From positions 1 to 16,659 of the forward strand of contig JASEIZ010000022.1 in the NCBI GenBank assembly GCA_030017395.1: DNA of 16,659 nucleotides, read 5' to 3'. A model generated the notes under the pieces. It searched no databases. It saw only the letters and a program-made list of their open reading frames with translations, and was not told where the DNA came from. Numbering within the stretch: the first letter of the stretch is position 1; every line of letters begins with the position of its first letter. The DNA is from Desulfobacterales bacterium. Its GTDB lineage: Bacteria; Desulfobacterota; Desulfobacteria; Desulfobacterales; ETH-SRB1. Positions 8,325-15,244 of the stretch are shown here, in pieces. The translations under genes were made by a program, and so were the position numbers.

Positions 8325-8909
8325 ATGCTATCATATGAAAAGCACAATATTACATTGCTTTATAAATCCGGGACTGATTTCAGTTCCACAGCCGATGAAG
8401 GGCTGACTCTGGTTACAAGCCCGATTTCATGCCTAAACGAAGCAATGGAGAAACCATATGATTTAATTGTAATTTGTTTTGATCTCGCCAGTTTGAGAGA
8501 AAGTGATGCCCTGGTTGAACTCTGCACTGCGTTAAAGAAAAACCGTTACACCAGACAGATACCGCTTTTGGTCATTCTTCCATTCAAACATAGGAAATTG
8601 CTTGAGAGCCTTAGGGACGCCGGAGTGGAATATGTCAAATTTTATGACTTAAAAGAACTTGATTCAAAAAGCAGGGTAAAAACTCTTGTCACACCTCCGG
8701 CTAAAGAATGCGGGATAGGCAGAGTCTTATCCGAAATATGTCCTTACATCAATTACTCTCCCATCGGCCGCCATCAGGAAATATTATTTTGTGGTGCTTA
8801 TCTAAACCGGATGGTCATAGCGACATATCGTTTAAAGCATTATTGTGAAACATATAATTATGAAAATTGTGAATATTTTAAGAATCCAAAATTTTCCAAC
8901 CAGACTTGA
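8325..8909 (+). CDS. Receiver-like protein with a C-terminal cysteine cluster, function unknown
   Basis: I do not recognise a named family for this 194-residue protein. Residues 1-120 look like a CheY-type receiver fold: strand-rich LIVICFDLAS places D53 where the phospho-aspartate normally lies, and VEYVKFYD puts K105 at the conserved lysine position. The paired acidic residues expected after the first strand are absent (HNITLLYKSG), so phosphorylation is doubtful. The C-terminal 70 residues carry five cysteines (C129, C139, C156, C174, C182) plus histidines, ending CETYNYENCEYFKNPK, a spacing suited to metal or iron-sulfur binding. There is no signal peptide or membrane segment, so it should be cytoplasmic. 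The gene has a ribosome site (AAGGCGG), follows the sigma-54 promoter and precedes ktrB by 54 bp, so it probably senses a redox or metal state or modulates the Ktr channel or the two-component pathway. That role is inferred from position only. Confidence 0.8.
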   Translation: MLSYEKHNITLLYKSGTDFSSTADEGLTLVTSPISCLNEAMEKPYDLIVICFDLASLRESDALVELCTALKKNRYTRQIPLLVILPFKHRKLLESLRDAGVEYVKFYDLKELDSKSRVKTLVTPPAKECGIGRVLSEICPYINYSPIGRHQEILFCGAYLNRMVIATYRLKHYCETYNYENCEYFKNPKFSNQT

Positions 8910-8963
8910 TAAGAAGGGTCTTGCCCATCTTTTCGGCTAAAAAATAAGCAAAGGAAGGCTTGA

Positions 8964-10328
8964 ATGGGTTTGCACAAATTGAGAAAAATGCATCCGGCGA
9001 CAATCCTATTGTCAAGTTATCTGCTTGCCATCGGCACAGGAACATCCCTCTTGCTGATGCCTTGCGCCACGGTTTCAGGAAATATTTCCCTTATGGATGC
9101 CTTGTTTACAGCCACTTCTGCGGTCTGTGTAACCGGCTTGGTTGTCGTGGACACTGGAACCTATTTTACGCTTTTCGGCCAGGGCGTTATCCTGATACTT
9201 ATTCAACTGGGCGGATTGGGAATCATGACTGTTTCAGTAACTATCTTCCATTTAATGAGGAAAAGTGTCTCCTTCCGACAGCGGATGGCTGTGCAGGATG
9301 TGTTTGCCCACACGCCCAGAGAGGACATCTATCATCTATTAAAGGCGATTTTTTGCTTTACCGGAATTGCAGAATTAATCGGTGCAACGCTGCTGTTTGT
9401 CCACTGGAACAGGGAATATTCATGGACAAAGGCTCTATATATGGCCGTATTTCACTCTGTTTCGGCCTTCTGTAATGCGGGATTCTCACTGCTAAGCAAC
9501 AGTTTTATGGATTACCGAGGAGAAATGTTGTTGAATTTGACGATCTGTGCCTTGATCATATTTGGCGGCATAGGATTTCCGGTAATTTACGATAGTTATA
9601 AAACCACATTTCAGCGTCACGAAAGACGCTCGAAGCTGTCTATTCAAACAAAAACCGTATTAATAACAACCGGAATCCTGATCGTTTTCGGAATGTTCAT
9701 TTTCTGTGGCATAGAAAAGAATGCATTGCTTCAGGATGAAACCTTTAATGAAAGCATGCTGGCATCATTTTTTCAATCGGTTACCTGCCGCACTGCCGGG
9801 TTTAACACCGTTGATATTGCAGCACTAAACAATACGACTTTAACTTTCATGATATTTCTTATGTTCTTCGGAGCTTCTCCTGGTTCGTGCGGCGGCGGTG
9901 TTAAGACAACCACCCTTGCGGTTCTGGGAGCATTTACCTGGAGCCGCTTGAGGAGAAGAATCCGAGTCAATATTTTTAAAAAAAGCATCCCCAAAGAGAC
10001 TGTGACAAAAAGCATATCGCTTGTCGTTATATCAATCGGTCTCATATGTATGCTGTTTTTTTTATTACTTTTAAGCGCTCCGAAAGAGTCTATCAATGGG
10101 GCCGGTCATGGACAGTTTTTAGCCTATTTATTTGAGGTGGTTTCCGCATTCGGAACAGTGGGCCTTTCTATGGGAGCAACCGCAGAAATAAATAACTGGG
10201 GGAAATTTTTGATCTTTTTAATGATGCTAATCGGCAGGATCGGTGTGCTGACATTTTCCTATGTTATTGCCGGAACAGAACCTGTAAAAGGCATTGAATA
10301 TGTTGAAGAAAATATTATGATTGGATAA
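8964..10328 (+). CDS. ktrB: Potassium uptake membrane subunit, TrkH/KtrB family
   Basis: The 454-residue protein is a superfamily-of-K-transporters pore subunit with four membrane-pore-membrane repeats. The filter loops are visible: CVTGL (55-59, G58), CNAGF (170-174, G173), CRTAGF (275-280, G279) and FGTVGL (396-401), each with its filter glycine. The glycine-rich intramembrane gate loop GASPGSCGGGVKTTT lies at 303-317. Length and the single-RCK partner encoded next door fit KtrB rather than the larger TrkH of E. coli, so uptake is probably coupled to Na+ or gated by nucleotide binding to the partner. The start at 8964 follows AAGGAAGG at 5-6 bases. It works in the cytoplasmic membrane with the product of the gene 11 bp downstream. 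The sigma-54 promoter at 8234 is the only promoter I can see for it. Confidence 0.95.
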   Translation: MGLHKLRKMHPATILLSSYLLAIGTGTSLLLMPCATVSGNISLMDALFTATSAVCVTGLVVVDTGTYFTLFGQGVILILIQLGGLGIMTVSVTIFHLMRKSVSFRQRMAVQDVFAHTPREDIYHLLKAIFCFTGIAELIGATLLFVHWNREYSWTKALYMAVFHSVSAFCNAGFSLLSNSFMDYRGEMLLNLTICALIIFGGIGFPVIYDSYKTTFQRHERRSKLSIQTKTVLITTGILIVFGMFIFCGIEKNALLQDETFNESMLASFFQSVTCRTAGFNTVDIAALNNTTLTFMIFLMFFGASPGSCGGGVKTTTLAVLGAFTWSRLRRRIRVNIFKKSIPKETVTKSISLVVISIGLICMLFFLLLLSAPKESINGAGHGQFLAYLFEVVSAFGTVGLSMGATAEINNWGKFLIFLMMLIGRIGVLTFSYVIAGTEPVKGIEYVEENIMIG

Positions 10329-10339
10329 CAGGAGTAAAA

Positions 10340-10996
10340 ATGAAAAGATTTGCAGTCATCGGGTTAGGAAATTTTGGCTTTTACATAGCCAAATCACTTT
10401 TTGAAGATGGGAATGAAGTAATAGCGATTGATATGGATCAAAATCGTATTCAGACAATAGATGGCTTCTGCAGCGAAGCCATTGTAATGGATGGCACCGA
10501 TAAAGAACGCCTGAAAGCCCTTGGCCTTGAAGTAATGGACAGTGTTATCGTCAGCACCGGAGCCAGAATCAGTACCAGTATATTGATCTGTCTTCATTTG
10601 CTGGAAATCGGGGTCAAAAAGATACTGGCCAAGGCATTGGATGAAGACCATGCAAAAATCCTGAAAAAGGTAGGAGCTACTGAAATCATACATCCGGAAA
10701 AGGATATGGCCATCAGAGCGGCCAAGCTTTTGTCGACACCAAATATCATGGATTTTATTCCGCTGGAAAAAGACTACAATCTCCTTCAGTTTGCTCCCCC
10801 GCAGGCATTTATCGGCAAAACTTTAAGAGAACTGAATCTTCGCGCCAAATACGATGTTTATGTGATTGCCATAAAAGAACTTGTCCCGGAAAACTTTATT
10901 CTTGTTCCACAGGCCGATTTTGTTATAAAAGACAGCGATATTCTGATTATGCTGGGCAGATCTCAGGACATAAAGCAAATTAAGGGCTTGGAGTGA
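10340..10996 (+). CDS. ktrA: Ktr potassium uptake regulatory subunit (RCK domain)
   Basis: The 218-residue cytoplasmic protein has an RCK N-terminal Rossmann domain, with GLGNFG at 8-13 and D31 (AIDMD) positioned to bind the nucleotide ribose. An RCK C-terminal (TrkA_C) domain follows from about residue 138, with IGKTLRELNLRAKYDVYVIA and the closing DSDILIMLGRSQDI. One RCK pair of this size is typical of KtrA, not the doubled 458-residue TrkA of E. coli. KtrA forms an octameric ring under KtrB that opens the pore on ATP binding and closes it with ADP. It starts 11 bp after ktrB behind GGAG, so the two are co-translated. The 14-bp palindrome just after the stop (10998-11011) has no loop and is not a convincing terminator. 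Confidence 0.95.
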   Translation: MKRFAVIGLGNFGFYIAKSLFEDGNEVIAIDMDQNRIQTIDGFCSEAIVMDGTDKERLKALGLEVMDSVIVSTGARISTSILICLHLLEIGVKKILAKALDEDHAKILKKVGATEIIHPEKDMAIRAAKLLSTPNIMDFIPLEKDYNLLQFAPPQAFIGKTLRELNLRAKYDVYVIAIKELVPENFILVPQADFVIKDSDILIMLGRSQDIKQIKGLE

Positions 10997-11047
10997 TGGT
11001 TTTTAAAAACCGGCCAATAATATGGAAATGGCTGCTGGAGTAAAGGC

Positions 11048-11094
11048 TCAGCCAGCTTCTCAAGCCTGTTACTGAAATATAGCTGAATTGACAT
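11048..11094 (-). pseudogene. recC: Orphan 5' fragment of recC (right copy of the 47-bp repeat)
   Basis: On the minus strand this encodes MSIQLYFSNRLEKLAE, identical to the first 16 residues of the intact recC 6.2 kb away, and then leaves homology. The reading frame continues only to a stop at 10963, giving 43 codons that run antisense into the end of ktrA. Unlike the intact gene, this copy lies behind a strong ribosome site, suggesting it is the original recC start, cut off from the rest of the gene by the potassium-uptake segment. Confidence 0.8.
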
Positions 11095-11107
11095 TATATA
11101 TACTCCT
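11095..11107 (-). promoter_or_regulatory. Strong ribosome-binding site in front of the orphan recC start
   Basis: On the minus strand AGGAG (11103-11107) lies 8 bases before the ATG at 11094, in the context AGGAGTATATATAATG. The intact recC has only GGGAT at the same place. This points to the right copy as the ancestral translation start. Confidence 0.65.
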
Positions 11108-11162
11108 GATTCAAGTTCCACGCCTTTTTCGCATGATTTTTACACGAACAATTTTATTAATC

Positions 11163-11220
11163 ACCACGAAGAACACGAAGGATTTCTCTTTGTCTTCACG
11201 TCCTTCGTGTCCTTCGTGGT
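11163..11220. repeat. Long inverted repeat (CACGAAG type)
   Basis: The arms at 11163-11182 and 11201-11220 are inverse copies at 19 of 20 positions around an 18-base loop. Each arm is a tandem of ACCACGAAG and ACACGAAG units. It is the well-known dispersed 'cacgaagg' type of intergenic palindrome. It could act as a transcription stop for ktrA or recD2, being followed by TAAAAAA on one side, but its main character is repetitive DNA. Confidence 0.75.
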
Positions 11221-11431
11221 AAAAAATATCGCTGTGAGGGGCTCCGGATGCATATTATGTGTTTCATGCGTAATTGGTCAAACCAAAAACAACAGAATTT
11301 TTTAAGGCAGAATGAAATAATACCGGTTTATTGACTTTGATAAGGAAATTGTTTACAAAACATATGATGTTATCCTTGTGATTTTATGGAAAAGACTCCA
11401 GAAAACATATAAAACGTCTAAAAATATCGTA

Positions 11432-11475
11432 ATTATTCAGCCACAGATTTACGCTGATCATCACTGATATTTTTT
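11432..11475 (-). repeat. Dispersed 44-bp repeat, copy 2
   Basis: This is the inverse partner of 5198-5241 (39 of 44 identical). It lies in the 587-bp gene-free gap 10997-11583. That gap also holds the orphan recC start, the CACGAAG palindrome and the heptamer tandem; I see no gene in the remainder. Confidence 0.75.
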
Positions 11476-11541
11476 TATTGTAATAGTTCACAAAGAGACC
11501 TCTGAAAAAATGCTCTCTTCCTGTCATTCCCTCTGAAGTTT

Positions 11542-11577
11542 AACCTTGAACCTTGAACCTTTGAACCGTGAACGGTT
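11542..11577. repeat. Tandem heptamer repeat ending in a small palindrome
   Basis: AACCTTG occurs twice, then as AACCTTTG and AACCGTG, and the run closes with the palindrome AACCGT-GA-ACGGTT (11564-11577). It lies 7 bp past the stop of recD2. On the minus strand no T run follows, so a terminator is not supported; it is another dispersed intergenic repeat type. Confidence 0.65.
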
Positions 11578-11583
11578 ATTTCT

Positions 11584-13764
11584 TTATAATAGTCGATATC
11601 TTAAATATGTAAATCTTTTTTGTGTTTTATCGTTAGTTATCCCGATAGTCAGGGCTTTGCTTGTGCCAACCATTACAACCAGATTTATACCACGGGTTAC
11701 CGCGGTATAAATGAGGTTTCGCTGCAAGAGGATATAATGCTGTGTAAGAATAGGGATTACTACAGCCGGATATTCGGAACCTTGTGACTTGTGAATTGAA
11801 ACAGCATAAGCTAAAATAATTTCATCAAGATCTGTAAAGCTGTATGTCACCTTTCGGCCGTCAAAGGATATAATTACTTCCCTGTCTATAGCGGAGATAC
11901 TGATTATTCTGCCGATATCTCCGTTAAAAATATCCTTTTCATAGTTATTTTTAATCTGCATTACCTTGTCGTTAACTTTAAAGTTCCTGCTGCCGCTTAT
12001 TACCGTATCTTTACCCGGATTTAGAGCTGTTTGCAATTTTGTGTTGAGATTTTCGGCGCCTATAACGCCCTTATGCATAGGGGTTAAAACCTGAATGTCT
12101 TCGATTGAATTAAAGCCGAACCGGCGGGGAATACGTTCCTTGACAAGTTCGATAATAATTTCAAGAACCTTTTCAGGGTCTTCCTGCTGAATAAAATAGA
12201 AATCGTTCTTTAATTTGGATGAATCCTGCGCCTTGATATCCGGAATAATTCCTTTATTAATTCTGTGAGCATTAATGATAATCCGGCTTTCTCTGGCCTG
12301 TCGGAAAATTTCGTTAAGTTCTACCACCGGTATTATGCCTGATTTAATAATATCGCTTAAAACATTTCCCGGTCCTACAGAAGGAAGCTGGTTAACATCG
12401 CCGACAAGGATAAAGGTAGCGCCGGTAGGAATGGCCTTTAAAAGATGGTGCATCAAAATTGTGTCTATCATTGAGGCTTCATCAACAATAAGCAGGTCGC
12501 AACCCAGCGGATTCTTTTCGTTTTTTTGAAAACCTCCTTTCTGAACACTGAACTTAAGCATCCTGTGAATAGTAGCAGCGTTATGACCCGTGGTTTCGCT
12601 CATTTGTTTTGCCGCCCTGCCTGTGGGAGCAGCCAGCATTATTTTTGTTTTAAGCCCGGCAAAAATCTTTATCATAGCGTTGATAATTGTGGTTTTGCCC
12701 GTGCCGGGACCGCCTGTGATAACAACCACCTTGTTTTCAAGAGATGCCCTTATTGCCGCTTCCTGATTTTTTGCTGGAATTATATTCAGTTGTTTTTGTA
12801 CCCATTTTAAGGCTTGATCTACTTTAATATTGCGGATTGATTTAGGCGAACACACAAGCCTTTTAAGCAAAAAAGCGATTCTGGTTTCGCAAAAGTGGAA
12901 CTTTGACAGATAAACAGCTTTATTGTATGCTTTGAATTCTTCAATAGAGTCGTCAATGTCCTCAATAATTATTTTTCCTTCATCTGCCACAGTGTCAATA
13001 GCATCTGAGACTGTTTTCCTGTTGACTTGAAGTATATTGACGCACTCAATTACAAGCAATTCATAAGGGTAAAAAACATGTCCCTTGTCTGCAAGATGGT
13101 TTAACACATAAAGTATGCCTGCTTTAACACGCAATTCGGAATTTTTGGAAAAGCCAAGTTTTTCCGCAATACTGTCCGCTATAGTAAAACCTATGCCAAA
13201 AATATCGGTTGCAAGACAGTATGGGTTTTCTTGCACAATCTCTATTGATCTGTTTCCGTATTGTTTGAAGATTTTTACTCCGTAGCCTGTACCGACTCCG
13301 TAGGTTTGTAGAAAAAGCATTACATCCCGGATATCTTTATGCTCATCCCAGGATGTTTTGATCATAGCAATACGTTTTTTTCCGATACCATCTACATCGG
13401 CAAGTTTTTCAATTTTATTTTCAATAATATCCAGAGTTTTCACGCCGAACTTTTTTACGATGCGGCCGGCCATGACCGGCCCGAGACCTTTAATGAGACC
13501 TGAGCCCAAATAGTTTTTAATTCCACAAATGGTCGCGGGAACAACCGTATTATAGTCAATTACCCTGAACTGCCTCCCGTATTTGGGATGATCTGCCCAT
13601 TCTCCTTTCATTTTGAGGATTACACCCGGCATAGGAGACGTCAGATTACCAACCACGGTTACCGGTTCTATTTGTCCGTCCACCTTTACCTTTGCAATGG
13701 TGAAACCGCTTTCCACATCCGAATATGTAATTTTTTCAATCTGGCCCTTAAGATCAGCAAGCAT
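11584..13764 (-). CDS. recD2: RecD2-type DNA helicase (RecD-like, YrrC family)
   Basis: Starting at ATG 13764 gives 726 residues, the usual RecD2 length; the frame is open 120 bp further upstream but that part is thiC in another frame. The N-terminal RecD2 domain (MLADLKGQIEKITYSDVESG, FTIAKVKV, GEWADHPKYGRQF) and helix-hairpin-helix repeats (about 86-135) precede the superfamily 1B helicase core. Core motifs are Walker A GGPGTGKTT (351-359), DEAS (428-431), GDVNQLPSVG (455-464), SIHKSQGSE (656-664) and YTAVTRG (686-692). RecD2 is a 5'-3' helicase acting in DNA repair and replication-fork maintenance, independent of RecBCD. Here it coexists with recC, so it might be taken for RecD, but its N-terminus shows it is not. 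Its start overlaps the last 11 bp of thiC, implying translational coupling to a thiamine gene. It has only a weak A/G-rich site of its own. Confidence 0.95.
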   Translation of the reverse strand: MLADLKGQIEKITYSDVESGFTIAKVKVDGQIEPVTVVGNLTSPMPGVILKMKGEWADHPKYGRQFRVIDYNTVVPATICGIKNYLGSGLIKGLGPVMAGRIVKKFGVKTLDIIENKIEKLADVDGIGKKRIAMIKTSWDEHKDIRDVMLFLQTYGVGTGYGVKIFKQYGNRSIEIVQENPYCLATDIFGIGFTIADSIAEKLGFSKNSELRVKAGILYVLNHLADKGHVFYPYELLVIECVNILQVNRKTVSDAIDTVADEGKIIIEDIDDSIEEFKAYNKAVYLSKFHFCETRIAFLLKRLVCSPKSIRNIKVDQALKWVQKQLNIIPAKNQEAAIRASLENKVVVITGGPGTGKTTIINAMIKIFAGLKTKIMLAAPTGRAAKQMSETTGHNAATIHRMLKFSVQKGGFQKNEKNPLGCDLLIVDEASMIDTILMHHLLKAIPTGATFILVGDVNQLPSVGPGNVLSDIIKSGIIPVVELNEIFRQARESRIIINAHRINKGIIPDIKAQDSSKLKNDFYFIQQEDPEKVLEIIIELVKERIPRRFGFNSIEDIQVLTPMHKGVIGAENLNTKLQTALNPGKDTVISGSRNFKVNDKVMQIKNNYEKDIFNGDIGRIISISAIDREVIISFDGRKVTYSFTDLDEIILAYAVSIHKSQGSEYPAVVIPILTQHYILLQRNLIYTAVTRGINLVVMVGTSKALTIGITNDKTQKRFTYLRYRLL

Positions 13765-15049
13765 CGGTTTTCTCTTTTTTTGTTTTACCGAGTTTAATTG
13801 CACAAAACTCACCGCACATAGTACAACCTTCTTTGCCCGCGCTTTCACTTTTTTCCAGAAAAGCTTCGGTTTTTTCTGGATCAATGGATAACTTTATCTG
13901 ACCTGCCCAGTCAAACTCATCTCTATGCTTTGCCATAAGCAGATCTTTTTCAAGCGCTCCATTAACTCCCTTGGCAATATCCGCAATATGGGCGGCAATT
14001 CTGGATGCTATAATGCCTTCCTTTACATCCTCTATGGTCGGAAGTCTCAGGTGCTCCGAGGGAGTAACATAACACAGGAAATCCGCACCCGCTGCTCCGG
14101 CTATGGCTCCCCCGATAGCCGCTGTTATATGATCATAACCAGGAGCTATGTCCGTGGGGATGGGACCAAGCACATAGAATGGAGCGCCGTTGCAAAGACT
14201 TTTTTCCAGTTTTACGTTTGCCTGAATATCATTGATGGGAACATGGCCCGGCCCTTCTATCATTACCTGAACACCCCGCTTTCTTGCTCTTTTTGTAAGC
14301 TCGCCAAGCAAAACAAGCTCTTCCACTTGTCCCCTGTCTGTTGCATCGGCGATACAGCCGGGTCTCAGGCCGTCACCAAGACTAAGAACCATGTCGTAAG
14401 CCTTAGCTATTTCAAGTAATCTATCATATTGCTCATAAAGCGGATTTTCCTTTCCGTTACATTCCATCCATTTTGATAAGAAGGTTCCTCCTCTGCTGAC
14501 AATTCCAAGACGACGACCCTGGTTTTCTATACAATCAACGCTTCTTTTTGTCACACCGCAATGGACGGTAATAAAATCTACGCCGTCTTCGCCGTGTTCT
14601 TCTATGACATTAAACATGTCATCCGCGCTCATTTCCATAATAGATCTTCTGGAATTGAGCATATTAACAGCAGCCTGATATATCGGAACAGTCCCGATTA
14701 TCAGCGATGACTGACTGATAATCGCTTGTCTTATTGCTCTGATATCTCCGCCTGTAGAAAGATCCATGATTGTATCTGCTCCTGCGGCAATTGACACCTT
14801 TACCTTCTCGAGCTCCAGATCAGGATTGTTTCGATCTTTTGACGTGCCGATATTGGCATTAACCTTAGTTCTCAAGCCCTTGCCGATAGCTATAGGCAAA
14901 ACAGATGTATGCTTTTTATTCCTTACCACCACAATGTTGCCGTCCTCAACACCCTTGCGGATAAATTCCGGCTCTACCCCTTCTTGCTCGGCGCATATCT
15001 CCATTTCCTCTGAAATTTTATTTTCACGCGCTGTTTCTAATTGTGTCAT
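13754..15049 (-). CDS. thiC: Phosphomethylpyrimidine synthase ThiC
   Basis: ThiC is a radical-SAM enzyme that rearranges aminoimidazole ribotide into hydroxymethylpyrimidine phosphate, the pyrimidine half of thiamine. The 431 residues cover the whole catalytic barrel (for example KVNANIGTS, DTIMDLSTGGDIRAIR, TVHCGVTKRSVDCI, MIEGPGHVPINDIQANV and GYDHITAAIGGA). The [4Fe-4S] cysteines are near the end at C409, C412 and C416 (CTMCGEFC). It is the short form lacking the long N-terminal extension of E. coli ThiC (631), and its cluster motif is one residue tighter than CSMCGPKFC; both features fit the anaerobe/archaeal branch. The start follows GAGGTG. I looked for a TPP riboswitch in the 195 bp upstream and saw none. 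It lies downstream of thi4 in the same direction and overlaps recD2. Confidence 0.96.
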   Translation of the reverse strand: MTQLETARENKISEEMEICAEQEGVEPEFIRKGVEDGNIVVVRNKKHTSVLPIAIGKGLRTKVNANIGTSKDRNNPDLELEKVKVSIAAGADTIMDLSTGGDIRAIRQAIISQSSLIIGTVPIYQAAVNMLNSRRSIMEMSADDMFNVIEEHGEDGVDFITVHCGVTKRSVDCIENQGRRLGIVSRGGTFLSKWMECNGKENPLYEQYDRLLEIAKAYDMVLSLGDGLRPGCIADATDRGQVEELVLLGELTKRARKRGVQVMIEGPGHVPINDIQANVKLEKSLCNGAPFYVLGPIPTDIAPGYDHITAAIGGAIAGAAGADFLCYVTPSEHLRLPTIEDVKEGIIASRIAAHIADIAKGVNGALEKDLLMAKHRDEFDWAGQIKLSIDPEKTEAFLEKSESAGKEGCTMCGEFCAIKLGKTKKEKTDAC

Positions 15050-15136
15050 ATTTACACCTCATAATTATACGGCTCGGAAATTCTATAATTTATTGATATT
15101 ATAGCTATTTATTTACGCTATTGCAGCCTCGATCAG

Positions 15137-15230
15137 GGAATGTTGGAATATTGGAATGATGTAAAAGATAAAAAGACCAAAATCCTTTGGAACCCATTAT
15201 TCCAGCATTCCATTAATCCAGTATTTCAAT
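15137..15230. repeat. Imperfect inverted repeat of TTGGAAT units
   Basis: The left part (GGAATGTTGGAATATTGGAA, from 15137) and the right part (15195-15230, with ATTCCAGCATTCCATTAATC) are rough inverse copies of a short tandem of TGGAAT-like units. The palindrome fills most of the 195-bp spacer between thi4 and thiC. It is a dispersed-type repeat and could act as an attenuating hairpin between the two genes, which is not shown. Confidence 0.6.
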
Positions 15231-15244
15231 AGCGAAGCTAAGTT

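Larger units (their letters stand above)
4916..11094. other. Putative inserted cassette: two-component system plus Ktr potassium uptake
   Basis: The segment between the two recC-derived 47-bp repeats carries only plus-strand genes (kinase, sigma-54 activator, unknown Cys-rich protein, ktrB, ktrA), whereas recC and the recD2-thi genes around it all run on the minus strand. Removing one repeat and the segment would leave recC directly downstream of recD2 in the same orientation, behind a good ribosome site. No integrase, transposase or tRNA is present, so how it arrived is unknown. Acquisition by site-specific integration into recC or a local rearrangement are both possible. The boundaries are seen; the mobility is inferred. 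Confidence 0.45.

Noticed and set aside
8960..9475. 171-codon plus-strand frame beginning MNGFAQ
   Set aside because: It is a shadow of ktrB in another frame; ktrB shows all four filter loops.
10998..11011. Palindrome GGTTTTTAAAAACC as a terminator after ktrA
   Set aside because: It has no loop and very weak A/T pairing, so it is not a credible stem-loop terminator.
4869..11094. Composite transposon or insertion sequence bounded by the 47-bp repeats
   Set aside because: There is no transposase, no terminal inverted repeats at the boundaries, and the repeats are recC coding sequence, so only an unclassified cassette is claimed.
11542..11577. CRISPR-like array
   Set aside because: The unit is a 7-bp near-contiguous tandem with no spacers.
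13765..13884. 40-residue N-terminal extension of RecD2
   Set aside because: It is thiC sequence read in a different frame; RecD2 proteins start at the MLADLKG-like position.
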